Below are positions 42,564 through 53,100 of a DNA stretch of 64,000 bases, in pieces; positions within the stretch are counted from its first letter, which is position 1; each line of letters starts with the position of its first letter. The notes under the pieces are model-generated. The model saw nothing but the letters and a program-made list of their open reading frames with translations, was not told where the DNA came from and ran no database searches. A program made the position numbers and the translations under genes. The DNA lies in assembly GCF_008630065.1 (NCBI RefSeq), contig NZ_VWPL01000016.1:19083-83082 (forward strand), in the 5' to 3' direction. Origin of the DNA: Blastochloris sulfoviridis. GTDB lineage: Bacteria; Pseudomonadota; Alphaproteobacteria; Rhizobiales; Xanthobacteraceae.

Positions 42564-43838
42564 CTACCGCCGGCCCTCCAGCGCCGCCAGCAGCTCGGGC
42601 GTGGGATAGCCGTCGGCGGGCAGGCCGAGCTGCATCTGCGCCGCGCGCACCGCGGCGCGGGTGCTCTTGCCGAAGCGGCCGTCCGGCGCGTCGCGGGTGA
42701 AGCCGGCGCTGCGCAGCAGGCCCTGCAGGTGACGCATCTGCTCGGTGGTGAGCGGGGTCACTTTGGCGCGGCCGCGCGACATCGCCGGCGCGCCGTCGAG
42801 ACGCGTGGCGTAATAGGCGGCGGTGGTGGAATAGACCATCGCCTTGTTCCAGCCGAGATAGGCCTTGAAGTTGGGGTAGGCGAGGAAGGCCGGGCCGTTC
42901 CGCCCCATCGGCAGCAGCAGCGCCGCGGACGGCCCGCCCGCCGCCAGCGCCCCGCCTGCGGGCGTTCTCACCCCCATGCGCGACCACGCCGCGCGCGGCA
43001 GCATGGTGTCGAGGTCGGCCTGCGACCAGTCCATGTCGGCCGGCACCGACACCTCCTCCAGCCACGGCTCGCCGCGCCGCCAGCCCAGCCCGCGCAGGAA
43101 GTTGGCGCCGGTGGCGAAGGCGTCGGGCACCGAGCGCATGACGTTGATGCGGCCGTCGCCGTCGCCATCGGCGGCGTAGCGGTAGAGGTCGGTCGGCGTG
43201 AACATCAGGTGGCCGAGCTCGCCCGCCCAGTCGCCGAACATCTCGGACGGCTTGAGGTCGCCGCGCGCGACGATGCGCAAGAGATCGATCAGCTCGGGGC
43301 GGAAATAGTCGGCCCGCCGGCAGTCATAAGCCAGCGTCGCAACCGCCGTGGGGGCGTGGTACTTGCCCATGTCCGAACCGAAATCGGTCTCGAGCCCCCA
43401 GAACGCCACCAGCACCTCGCCCGGCACGCCATAGGTCGCCTCGATGCGCGACAGCACGCCCGAATACTGCGCCAGATACTTCTTGCCGCGCACCATGCGG
43501 TCGTTCGACACCATGCGGCCGGCGAAGGTGAGGAGCGTCTGCTGGAACACGCCCTGGCCCTGGTCGCGGCGGATGATCGCCGGGTCGTAGGCGACGCCGG
43601 CGAGCCCGGCCTCGATGGCGGAACCGGGCACGCCCGCGGCCCGCGCCTCGGCCTTCACCCCCTCCAGCCAGCTCTCGAAGCTGCCCGAGGTGCGGCACGG
43701 CACGGCGCCGGCCGCAGCCGGCGCCACGGCAAGACCGCAGGCGAGGCCGGCCGCGAGCCCGGCCAGTGCCGCAACCCGCGCCGCCTTGCGCCCGATGCCG
43801 CCCGCGAGATTTCGTCCCGCCATCTTTCGCCCCGCCAT
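42564..43838 (-). CDS. MltB-family lytic murein transglycosylase with peptidoglycan-binding domain
   Basis: Cleaves the peptidoglycan glycan chain to form anhydro-muropeptides. The protein has 424 aa from ATG 43838, which has GGAGGA upstream. A signal peptide (AALAGLAAGLACGLAVAPAA, cleavage near AAG) precedes the SLT_2 domain. The catalytic Glu is E150 in VAFWGLETDFG; other signatures are GHLMFTPTDLYRYAADGDGDG and SVPDAFATGANFLRGLGW. The C-terminal about 60 residues are a PG_binding_1 domain (GLLRSAGFTRDAPDGRFGKS). Such enzymes release the anhydro-sugars that AmgK and MurU, encoded 4-6 kb away, recycle. Confidence 0.94.
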   Translation of the reverse strand: MAGRKMAGRNLAGGIGRKAARVAALAGLAAGLACGLAVAPAAAGAVPCRTSGSFESWLEGVKAEARAAGVPGSAIEAGLAGVAYDPAIIRRDQGQGVFQQTLLTFAGRMVSNDRMVRGKKYLAQYSGVLSRIEATYGVPGEVLVAFWGLETDFGSDMGKYHAPTAVATLAYDCRRADYFRPELIDLLRIVARGDLKPSEMFGDWAGELGHLMFTPTDLYRYAADGDGDGRINVMRSVPDAFATGANFLRGLGWRRGEPWLEEVSVPADMDWSQADLDTMLPRAAWSRMGVRTPAGGALAAGGPSAALLLPMGRNGPAFLAYPNFKAYLGWNKAMVYSTTAAYYATRLDGAPAMSRGRAKVTPLTTEQMRHLQGLLRSAGFTRDAPDGRFGKSTRAAVRAAQMQLGLPADGYPTPELLAALEGRR

Positions 43839-43971
43839 CCCGTCCTCCGTCGCGCGTGAATCACTTCGGCGCATCATACGAAACTCCGGCCCGGAGCCCG
43901 GAGTTTCGTTTCGGCCGGGCCCCCGCGCGGCGGCCGGGCGGCACGGGGACGGCGGCAGATAATACAGTCAC

Positions 43972-44012
43972 AATAAGGTTATTTATCTAAAACCAGAACC
44001 AAGACGTATATT
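43972..44012 (+). promoter_or_regulatory. AT-rich promoter/operator region of cysK
   Basis: A conspicuously AT-rich island in GC-rich DNA. AATAA-GG-TTATT (43972-43983) is a perfect inverted repeat that could bind a regulator. A -10-like TATATT (44007-44012) lies 18 bp after TTATCT (43983-43988). The transcript would start about 15 nt before the cysK ATG. The regulator is unknown. Confidence 0.4.
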
Positions 44013-44034
44013 GCGCGCCATCAGGGAGGACATC

Positions 44035-45033
<999 letters not shown>

Positions 45034-45292
45034 TCTCATCGATCCCATCCGCGCCGCCGGTCGCTGAACGCCGGCCGGCGGTTGAATTTCCCCTTCTGCG
45101 GGGAGTCCCCTCGGGGTTACAGTGACTGCGATTCGAGGCGAGGCCTCGACAGGCAGGATTCTCGCGCTCCGCGGCGGGAGCGGGCATCCTGCCGGCAGTT
45201 CATCTTGCGGGAGGGCGCGGGCCGGATCAGCTTCCGGTCCACGCGATCCCGCTTGATCGCTGGCGTAGCACGATTTCCCCGAGGTGATGCGG
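45034..45292. other. cysK-divL spacer
   Basis: A 259-bp spacer. Possible hairpins are CGGCCGG-type stems near 45057-45078 and CCCCTTCTGCGGGG at 45091-45104 followed by CCCCTCGGGG (45108-45117). The second pair could end the cysK transcript but lacks a T-run. Further stems are seen around 45140-45195. No gene is recognised. Confidence 0.4.
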
Positions 45293-47779
45293 ATGGCGGA
45301 ACGAGGTCGGACCGCGCGCGGATGCCGTCGCCTGCTGTCGGGAGCGGCAGCCGTGGCGGCCGTCTCGCTGTCGGCCGGCGCGCCGGGGGCCGCGCGTGCC
45401 GACACGCTGCGCGAGCAGGCCTCGGCGTTGGTCGCCCAGCTCGGCCCGCACCAGATGCTCGCCGCGGCGTTCACCTGCGGCGTGTCGCTGTTCGCCATCC
45501 TGCTGGCGATGCAGTATCTGCGTCTGCACCGGCGTACCTTGCGGGAGCGCGCCGCCACCCGCGCCCAGCTCGCCACGCTGCGCGCCGAGACCGACCGCAT
45601 CCGCACGCTGCTGCAGCTCGACCGCCAGGTCATCGCGGTGTGGGGCGGCGGCGCCGATCCCGAGATCGCCGGCGACATCGAGATTGTCGGCGCCGCCCAG
45701 CCGTTGCGCGTGCTGGCGTTCGGCGCCTGGCTCGGGGCGGAGCGGGCGGGCGCGCTGGAGACCGCGGTCGAGCGGCTGCGCGAGCGCGGCGAAGCCTTCA
45801 CCATGATGCTGGCCACCCACGCCGGCCGCCACATCGAGGCGGAAGGCCGCGCCATCGGCGGCTGCGCGGTGCTGCGCCTGCGCGAGGCCACCGGCGCGCG
45901 CGGCGAGGCGGCGGATCTCGCCGAGCGGCTGCGCCGCGCCGAGCGCGACGCGACGATCCTGCGCAGCCTGGTCGAGAGCCTGCAGGTGCCGATGTGGGTG
46001 CGCGATGCCACAGGCCGCCTGACCTGGGCCAACGCCGCCTATGCCGCCGCCGTCGATGCCGGCACGGCGGAGGCGGCGGTCGGACGCAACATCGAGCTGC
46101 TCGACCGTGCCGACCGGCAGGCCGCCGCCCAGGCCTGCGCCAAGCACGGCCGGTTCGAGAAGCGCCTCGCGGCCATCGTCGCCGGCGAGCGGCGCCAGCT
46201 CGACGTGGTGGAGATCGTCAACCGCAGCGGCGTCGGCGCCGGCATCGCGCTCGATGCCACCGAGGCCGAGCAGGTGCGCAGCGGCCTGCAGCAGACCATC
46301 ACCGCCCACCGCCGCATTCTCGACAGCCTCGCCACCGGCGTCGCCATCTTCGACGCGTCGAAGCGGCTGGTGTTCTACAATCCCGCCTATCAGCGCCTGT
46401 TCGGCCTCGACCGCGCCTTCCTCGACGAGCACCCCGCCGACGCCGACGTGCTCGATCGTCTGCGCGCCGAGCGCAAGCTGCCCGAGCAGGCCGACTTTCG
46501 CAAATGGCGCGACAATTTCCTCACCGCCTATCACGCCATCGAGCCGCAGGAGCAGGGCTGGCACCTGCCGGGCGGGCGCATGCTGCGCGTCGTCACCAAC
46601 CCCAGCCCCGATGGCGGCCTGACCTATCTGTTCGACGACATCACCGAGCGCATCGACCTGCAGAGCCGCATCAACCAGCTCTCCGGCCTGCACCGCGAGA
46701 CGCTCGACAATCTCGCCGAGGCGGTGGCGGTGTTCGGCTCGGACGGACGGCTCAAGCTGCACAACCCGTCCTTCACCCGCCTGTGGCGGCTGTCGCCCGA
46801 TTCGCTGGCGGCGCGCCCGCACATCGAGGTCATCGCCGCCTGGTGCCAGGCGATGTGCAACGAGAACGTCTGGTCGGTGCTGCGCGCCACCGTCACCGCC
46901 ATCGGCGGCCGCCACGAGCCGGTGGCGCGCCGCATCGAGCGCGCCGACGGCAGCGTGCTCGACGCCACCGCCGCCAAGCTGCCGGACGGCTCGACCTTGG
47001 TGACCTTCCGCGACGTGACCGACTCGGTGTCGGTCGAGCGCGTGCTGACCGAGAAGAACGAGGCGCTCGAACAGGCCGACGCGCTGAAGACGCGCTTCAT
47101 CCACCACGTCTCCTACGAGCTGCGCACGCCGCTCACCAACATCATCGGCTTCGCCCAGCTCCTGGGCGATCCGGCGATCGGGCCGCTCAACGCCAAGCAG
47201 CACGATTATGTCGGCCACATCACCGGTTCCAGCGCCGCGCTGCTCGCCATCATCGACGACATTCTCGATCTCGCCACCATCGACGCCGGGGCGATGACCA
47301 TCGAGCCTTCCGAGATCGACATCCGCGAGACCATGCGCGCGGCGAGCGAAGGCGTGCAGGACCGCATCGCCGAGAAGGGCCTCAAGCTGGTGCTCGACCT
47401 GCCGCACGGCGTCGGCACCATGCAGGCCGACGGACGGCGGGTGCGGCAGGTGCTCTACAATCTGCTCTCCAACGCCGTGGGCTTCTCGCCGCAAGGCGGC
47501 ACCGTCGCGCTGTCGGTACGCATCGAGGCCGACGCCGTGGTGTTCCGCGTCGCCGACGAGGGGCCGGGCATTCCCGAGGAGCTGAAGGACAAGGTGTTCG
47601 AGCGGTTCGAGTCCTATGCCAATGGCGACAGCCAGCATCGCGGCGCCGGACTCGGCCTGTCGATCGTGCGCTCGCTGGTGGCGCTGCATGGCGGCGAGGT
47701 GCGCATCGAGAGTGCGCCCGGCCGCGGCACCGCGGTGACGGTGCGCTTTCCGGTCAAGCACGCAATGGCCGCGGAGTAG
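45293..47779 (+). CDS. divL: DivL-type cell-cycle sensor kinase with tyrosine in the H-box
   Basis: A membrane-anchored multi-PAS kinase of 828 aa. In Caulobacter, DivL is a polarity factor that reads DivK phosphorylation and controls the CckA-CtrA relay. The sequence has a signal-like N-terminus, a membrane helix (LAAAFTCGVSLFAILLAMQYL region), several PAS domains (about 210-595), then RFIHHVSYELRTPLTNIIGF. The position of the usual phospho-acceptor His is Tyr608, the DivL hallmark. The ATPase has LYNLLSNAVGFS, ADEGPGIPEEL and GAGLGLSIVRSLV. I chose ATG 45293 (GAGGTG upstream); GTG 45284 and ATG 45287 are alternatives. The next gene, tsaE-amgK, follows by 7 bp. Confidence 0.92.
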   Translation: MAERGRTARGCRRLLSGAAAVAAVSLSAGAPGAARADTLREQASALVAQLGPHQMLAAAFTCGVSLFAILLAMQYLRLHRRTLRERAATRAQLATLRAETDRIRTLLQLDRQVIAVWGGGADPEIAGDIEIVGAAQPLRVLAFGAWLGAERAGALETAVERLRERGEAFTMMLATHAGRHIEAEGRAIGGCAVLRLREATGARGEAADLAERLRRAERDATILRSLVESLQVPMWVRDATGRLTWANAAYAAAVDAGTAEAAVGRNIELLDRADRQAAAQACAKHGRFEKRLAAIVAGERRQLDVVEIVNRSGVGAGIALDATEAEQVRSGLQQTITAHRRILDSLATGVAIFDASKRLVFYNPAYQRLFGLDRAFLDEHPADADVLDRLRAERKLPEQADFRKWRDNFLTAYHAIEPQEQGWHLPGGRMLRVVTNPSPDGGLTYLFDDITERIDLQSRINQLSGLHRETLDNLAEAVAVFGSDGRLKLHNPSFTRLWRLSPDSLAARPHIEVIAAWCQAMCNENVWSVLRATVTAIGGRHEPVARRIERADGSVLDATAAKLPDGSTLVTFRDVTDSVSVERVLTEKNEALEQADALKTRFIHHVSYELRTPLTNIIGFAQLLGDPAIGPLNAKQHDYVGHITGSSAALLAIIDDILDLATIDAGAMTIEPSEIDIRETMRAASEGVQDRIAEKGLKLVLDLPHGVGTMQADGRRVRQVLYNLLSNAVGFSPQGGTVALSVRIEADAVVFRVADEGPGIPEELKDKVFERFESYANGDSQHRGAGLGLSIVRSLVALHGGEVRIESAPGRGTAVTVRFPVKHAMAAE

Positions 47780-47786
47780 GCGGCAG

Positions 47787-49418
47787 ATGACGGATGCGCC
47801 CGCCGGGTCCGCCTGGGATGTGGAACTGCCCGACGAGCGCGCGACGCTCAGGCTGGCGCGCGACCTGGCGGCCATGCTGCGTCCCGGCGATCTGGTGACG
47901 CTCGCCGGCGATCTCGGCGCCGGCAAGTCGACCCTGGCGCGCGCGGTGATCCGCACGCTGGCCGGCGACGAGACGCTGGAGGTTCCAAGCCCGACCTACA
48001 CGCTGATGCAGCTCTACGACCACCTGCCGGTGCCGGTGGTGCACGCCGATCTCTACCGCGTGCGCAGCGCCGACGAGCTGGAGGAGATCGGCTTCGACGA
48101 GGCGCGCGAAGGCGCCGCCGTCCTCGTCGAATGGCCCGAGCGCGCCGCTGCCCTCTTTCCCGCCGACCGGCTGGAGATCGTGATGGCGCTGGCGCCGAGC
48201 CGCGGCCCCGACGCGCGCCACGCCCGCCTCGTCGGGCACGGCGCCTTTGCGGCGCGGCTGAAGCGCGTGCGCGAGATCCGCGTCTTTCTCCATGCCGCGG
48301 GCTGGGGCGATGCGGTGCGCCGGCCGCTGGCCGGCGACGCGTCGAGCCGGCGCTTTGAGCGGCTGAGCGAGCCCGGCCGCCACGCCGTGCTGATGGATGC
48401 GCCCGCCCGGCCGGACGGGCCGCCGGTGCGGGGCGGCCTGCCCTACAGCCGCATCGCCCACCTCGCCGAGACCGTGACGCCGTTCGTCGCCATGGCGCAC
48501 GCCTTGCGCGAGCGCGGCCTGTCGGCGCCCGACATCCTGGCCGCCGATCTGGCGCGGGGCCTGCTCATCGTCGAGGATCTGGGCGATGGGCGACTCGTGG
48601 AGGGCACGCCGCCACGGCCGATCGTCGCGCGCTACCGCGCCGCCATCGAGCTTCTGGCGGCGCTGCACGCCACGCCGCTGCCGCCCTGCGTGCCGGTGGC
48701 GGTGCGCGTCGACCACATCCTGCCGCGCTACGATTTCGACGCCTTCCTGATCGAGGTCGAGCTGCTCGTCGACTGGTACCTGCCGTTTCGCGGCGTGGTT
48801 GCGGAGCCCGGCCTGCGCGAGGCGTTCGCGGCCCTGTGGCGCGAGGCGCTCGGCGCGGTCATCGGCGCGGACAACGGGGCAGCGACCAGCGATGCACCGG
48901 ACCACGCGGCGACGACCAACGCGGCGACGACCAACGGCGCAAAGAACGACGAGGCAACCTGGGTGCTGCGCGACGTCCACTCGCCCAACCTGATCTGGCT
49001 TGAGGACCGCGAGGGCTTGGCGCGGGTCGGCCTCATCGATTTCCAGGATGCGGTGATCGGCCCCGCCGCCTATGACGTCGCCTCGCTCGCCCAGGATGCC
49101 CGCGTCGACGTGGCCGAGGATGTCGAGCTTGCGCTGCTCGGCCATTACGTCGCGCAGCGCCGTGGCGTCGATCCCGCCTTCGACGCCAAGCGCTTCGCCC
49201 GCGACTATGCGGTGCTGGGCGCCCAGCGCGCCACCAAGATTCTCGGCATCTTCGCCCGCCTCGCCAAGCGCGACGGCAAGCCGCTCTATCTCGCCCACAT
49301 GCCGCGGGTGGCGCGCTATCTCGGGCGCTGCCTCGCCCATCCGCATCTGGCGCCGCTCAAGGCGTGGTACGCCGCGCATGTTCCGCTCGACGATCTCCCC
49401 GGCGGTGCGGCGCGATGA
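47787..49418 (+). CDS. tsaE: TsaE-AmgK fusion: tRNA t6A ATPase plus sugar/aminoglycoside-type kinase
   Basis: A 543-aa two-domain protein. Residues 1-155 are TsaE, the ATPase of the t6A37 tRNA-modification complex: Walker A GDLGAGKST (41-49), VPSPTYTLMQLYD, HADLYRVRSADELEEIGFDE, VLVEWPERA. Residues about 165-543 are an APH-fold kinase similar to AmgK, which phosphorylates MurNAc/GlcNAc at C1 in peptidoglycan recycling: DASSRRFERL, LLIVEDLGDG, the catalytic loop RDVHSPNLIWL (Asp, Asn) and GLIDFQDAVIGPAAYD. Between them lies an Ala/Asn/Thr-rich insertion. MurU follows with a 4-bp overlap, so the kinase half is very likely AmgK. Such fusions are known in Rhizobiales. Confidence 0.93.
   Translation: MTDAPAGSAWDVELPDERATLRLARDLAAMLRPGDLVTLAGDLGAGKSTLARAVIRTLAGDETLEVPSPTYTLMQLYDHLPVPVVHADLYRVRSADELEEIGFDEAREGAAVLVEWPERAAALFPADRLEIVMALAPSRGPDARHARLVGHGAFAARLKRVREIRVFLHAAGWGDAVRRPLAGDASSRRFERLSEPGRHAVLMDAPARPDGPPVRGGLPYSRIAHLAETVTPFVAMAHALRERGLSAPDILAADLARGLLIVEDLGDGRLVEGTPPRPIVARYRAAIELLAALHATPLPPCVPVAVRVDHILPRYDFDAFLIEVELLVDWYLPFRGVVAEPGLREAFAALWREALGAVIGADNGAATSDAPDHAATTNAATTNGAKNDEATWVLRDVHSPNLIWLEDREGLARVGLIDFQDAVIGPAAYDVASLAQDARVDVAEDVELALLGHYVAQRRGVDPAFDAKRFARDYAVLGAQRATKILGIFARLAKRDGKPLYLAHMPRVARYLGRCLAHPHLAPLKAWYAAHVPLDDLPGGAAR
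48906..48935 (+). repeat. Two identical 15-bp units inside tsaE-amgK
   Basis: Exact direct repeat GCGGCGACGACCAAC at 48906-48920 and 48921-48935. It encodes the AATTNAATTN stretch in an insertion just before the kinase catalytic loop. In-frame expansion would lengthen this loop. Confidence 0.9.
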
Positions 49419-50146
49419 CCGTGGCCCTGCCGACATCGGCGATGGTGCTGGCGGCGGGCCTTGGCCTGCGCATGCGCCCGCTCACCCTCACCACGCCCAA
49501 GCCGCTGATCGAGGTCGCGGGTCGCACTTTGATCGACCACGTGCTCGACCGCCTGGCGGAGGCCGCGGTGGAGCGTGCGGTGGTCAATGTCCATCATCTC
49601 GCCGACCGCATGGAGGCGCACCTGACGCGCCGCCGCCGGCCGCGCGTCGTCGTGTCGGACGAGCGCGCCGAGCTGCTCGACTCCGGCGGCGGCGTCGCCA
49701 GGGCGCTGCCGCATCTCGGCCAGCGCTTCTTCGTCACCAACGCCGATTCCTTCTGGGTCGATGAGGCCGGCACCAATCTGCGGGCGCTGGCGGACGCGTT
49801 CGATCCCTCAACCACCGACATCCTGATGCTGGTGGTGCCGCGCGAGGCCGCGGTCGGCTTCGAGGGCGCGGGCGACTTCTTCCTGCAGCCGGACGGCCGG
49901 CTGGCGCGGCGCGGCGGCGCGCCCACAGCCCCCTTCGTCTATGCCGGCTGCTGCCTGATGGAGGCGCGCCTGTTCGCCGATGCCCCAAGCGGGCCGTTCT
50001 CGCTCAACCGCATCTTCGATGCAGCGCTGGCGCAGGGCCGCCTGCACGGCCGCGTGCTCGACGGGCTGTGGCTGCATGTCGGCACGCCGCCGGCCATCGC
50101 GCTGGCCGAGGCGGCGATCGCCGGCCGCCGCCGCGCCGCGTCGTGA
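49415..50146 (+). CDS. murU: MurU-like N-acetylmuramate-1-phosphate uridylyltransferase
   Basis: Nucleotidyltransferase that makes UDP-MurNAc from MurNAc-1-P, bypassing de novo synthesis (and thus fosfomycin). The protein has 243 aa. The signature AMVLAAGLGLRMRPLTLTTPKPL includes the nucleotide-binding GXGXRMXPLT and KPL. NVHHLADRMEAHL and FFVTNADSFWVD (metal-binding Asp) follow. Later blocks are FVYAGCCLMEARLF and WLHVGTPPAIALAEAAI. The ATG at 49415 overlaps the stop of tsaE-amgK. Together with AmgK this is the recycling pathway known in Pseudomonas and alphaproteobacteria. Confidence 0.93.
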   Translation: MTVALPTSAMVLAAGLGLRMRPLTLTTPKPLIEVAGRTLIDHVLDRLAEAAVERAVVNVHHLADRMEAHLTRRRRPRVVVSDERAELLDSGGGVARALPHLGQRFFVTNADSFWVDEAGTNLRALADAFDPSTTDILMLVVPREAAVGFEGAGDFFLQPDGRLARRGGAPTAPFVYAGCCLMEARLFADAPSGPFSLNRIFDAALAQGRLHGRVLDGLWLHVGTPPAIALAEAAIAGRRRAAS

Positions 50147-50147
50147 C

Positions 50148-53100
50148 GTGGCGACCCCTGCCGTGAGCCCGCGCGTCTTCACCATTCCCGCCGGTGCGCC
50201 GTTTCTCGCCACCTTCGCCGCCGCCCTGCTGGAGGGCCGGCTGGTGCGAGGCTTTCCCGATGCCGGCGATCCGGCGTCGCTCGCCCGCGCCACGCTCTAT
50301 CTGCCCACGCGGCGTGCCTGCCGGCTGGCCGAATCGGCGCTGCTGGAGGCGCGCGGCGGCCGCGCCACGCTCTTGCCGCGGCTGGTGCCGCTCGGCGAGG
50401 TCGGCGAGGACGAGATCGATTTCGGCGCGGCCGAAGAGGGTGCGCCCGACCTGCCGGAGGCGATCGCGCCGCTCGCCCGCCGCCTGCTGCTGGCCCGCCT
50501 CGTCGCCACGCTCGCCGCCAGCCCGGAGCTGCGGCTCGACGGCACAGCAGGGCTGGCGACCGCGCCGGCCGCGGCGCTGGCGCTGGCCGACGAGCTTGCC
50601 CGCCTGATCGACCGCATGGCCACCGGCCGCGTGCCGTGGTTGCGGCTCGACGGGCTGGTGCCCGAGGAGCTCGACCGCTACTGGCAGATTTCCGTGCGCT
50701 TCCTCAAGGCGGTGGCGCAGGATCTGTGGCCGGCGATCCTGGCCGAGCGCGGCCGGATCGACCCGGCGGCGCGCCGCGACCTTTTGGCGGCGCGCGAAGC
50801 CGCGCGGATCGCCGCCGGCGCCCCCGGCCCGGTGATCGTCGCCGGCTCGACCGGCTCGATCCCGGCGACCCGCGATCTCATCGCCGCCGTCGCCCGCCAT
50901 CCTTTGGGCGCGGTGGTGCTGCCGGGCCTCGATACGGTTCTCGACGACGCCGCCTGGCGCCTGCTCGATCCGGCGGACGACGGCGAGCCGCTGCCGACCC
51001 ATCCGCAGTTCGGCCTCGCCCAGACGCTTGCCGCCATCGGCATCGGCCGCGATGCGGTGGAATCCCTCTGCGCGCCCGCAGCACCCGGCCGCGAGCGGCT
51101 GGTGTCGCGGGCGCTGCGCCCGGCCGCCACCACCGAGCAGTGGGCGGTGCCGGAGGCCGGGCTCGACCCGGCGGCGGCACTGGCGAACGTGTCGCTGGCG
51201 GTCGCCGCCGAGCCGCAGGAGGAGGCGCTGGCGGCTGCCCTGGCGCTGCGCGAGGTGCTGGAGACGCCGGGCCGCCACGCCGCGCTGATCACCCCCGACC
51301 GCGCCCTGGCGCGCCGCGTCGCCGCCGACCTCACCCGCTGGGGCATCGCGGTGGACGACTCGGCCGGCGTGCCGCTCGCCGACACCCCGGCCGGCCTGCT
51401 CGCCCGCCTCGTCGCCGAGGCGGTGGCGGCCGACCTCGCGCCGGTGCGGCTGATGGCGCTGCTCAACCAGCCGGCGGTGGCGTTCGGCCTGCCGGCGCCG
51501 GCCTTCGCGAGGGAGCGCGAGGCGCTGGAGGTCGCGGTGCTGCGCGGCCCCCGCCCCGGCGCCGGGGTGGGTGGTTTGCGGCTGGCGCTGGCCGAGATGC
51601 GCACCTCGCCCGAGGCCCGGCGGCGCAACCTCGCGCCCTGGCTGTTCGACCGGGCCGAGGCGCTGGTGGCGCGGCTTGGGGCCGCCCTCGGTGCGTTCCT
51701 GGCACTGGGCGGCGGAACGGTGCAGCCGCTTCGCGGGCTCATCGATGCCCACCGCGCGGCGATCGAGGCCATGACCTTGGGGCCGGACGGCGCGGCGGGG
51801 CTCATGAGCGACGACGCCGAGGCGCTGGCGGATCTGTTCGCGGCGCTGCTGGAGGCCGCCGACGACGCCGCGCCGATATCTTTAGCCGACTATGCAGAAG
51901 CGGTTCCGGCGCTGATGCGCGGCATCGCCGTGCGCACGCCGTTCGACGAGACCGCGCGGGTGCGCATCCTCGGGCCGCTCGAAGCCCGCATGGTGCCGCT
52001 CGACCGGGTGGTGATCGCCGGCCTCGACGAGGGCCGCTGGCCGCCCGACACCTCCAACGATCCCTGGCTCAGCCGGCCGATGCGGCGGGCCTTGGGGCTC
52101 GACCTGCCTGAGCGGCGCATCGGCCTCGGCGCCCACGATTTCGTGCAGGCGTTCGGCGCGCCGGAGGTGGTGCTGACGCGGGCCCGCAAGGCCGGCGGCG
52201 CGCCCACCGTGCCGGCGCGCTTCCTGCAGCGCCTCGCCGCCGTCTCGGGCGCGGCCTGGAAGGACGTCGAGGCGGGCGGCGAGCGGCTATTGGCGCTGGC
52301 CCGGCTGGTCGATGCCGCGCCGCCCGCGCGGCCGGTGGCCCGGCCGATGCCGGCGCCGCCGCTGGCGCTGCGGCCGAACCAGCTCTCGGTGACCGAGATC
52401 GAGGACTGGGTGCGCGACCCCTACACCATCTTCGCCCGCCACGTGCTGAAGCTGCGCCCGCTCGATCCGCTGGAGGCCGACGTCGCCGCCCCCGCCCGCG
52501 GCACCATCGTGCACGAGGCGCTGGCCGCCTTTCTCAAGGCCTATCCCGCGGACCTGCCGCCCGACGCCCTGGCGCGGCTGCTCGCGTTCGGGCGCGATGC
52601 CTTCGCCCGCATCGACGGCTTCCCCGAGCTTCGGGCGGTGTGGTGGCCGCGCTTCGAGCGGGTGGCGCGCTGGCTGGTGGCCGAGGAGAGCGCGCGCCGC
52701 GCCGAGGCGCCGGTGACGAGCCTCGTCGAGATTTCCGGCCGCTATGGCGTGCCCGGCACGGCCTTCACGCTGACCGGCCGCGCCGATCGCGTCGACCTCA
52801 CCGCCACCGGCGCGGTGGTGATCGACTACAAGACCGGCCAGCCGCCCTCGAACCCGCAGGTCGCCTCCGGCCTCGCGCCGCAATTGCCGCTGGAGGCGGC
52901 GATGGTCACCGGCGGCGGCTTCGCCGACATCGCCGCCGGCACGCCGGTCGAGGCGATGGTCTATGTGCGGGTGTCGGGCGGCACGCCGCCGGGCGCGTGG
53001 CTGCCGGTCAAGCCGCAGGATGGGGCGCTCGCCGATCTCGCGCCGCAGGCGATGGCCGGGCTCGCCCGGCTGGTGGCGCGCTTCCTTGATCCCGCCCAGG

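Noticed and set aside
45227..47956. 900-codon frame antisense to divL
   Set aside because: Same antisense effect; the plus-strand PAS/kinase motifs are unambiguous.
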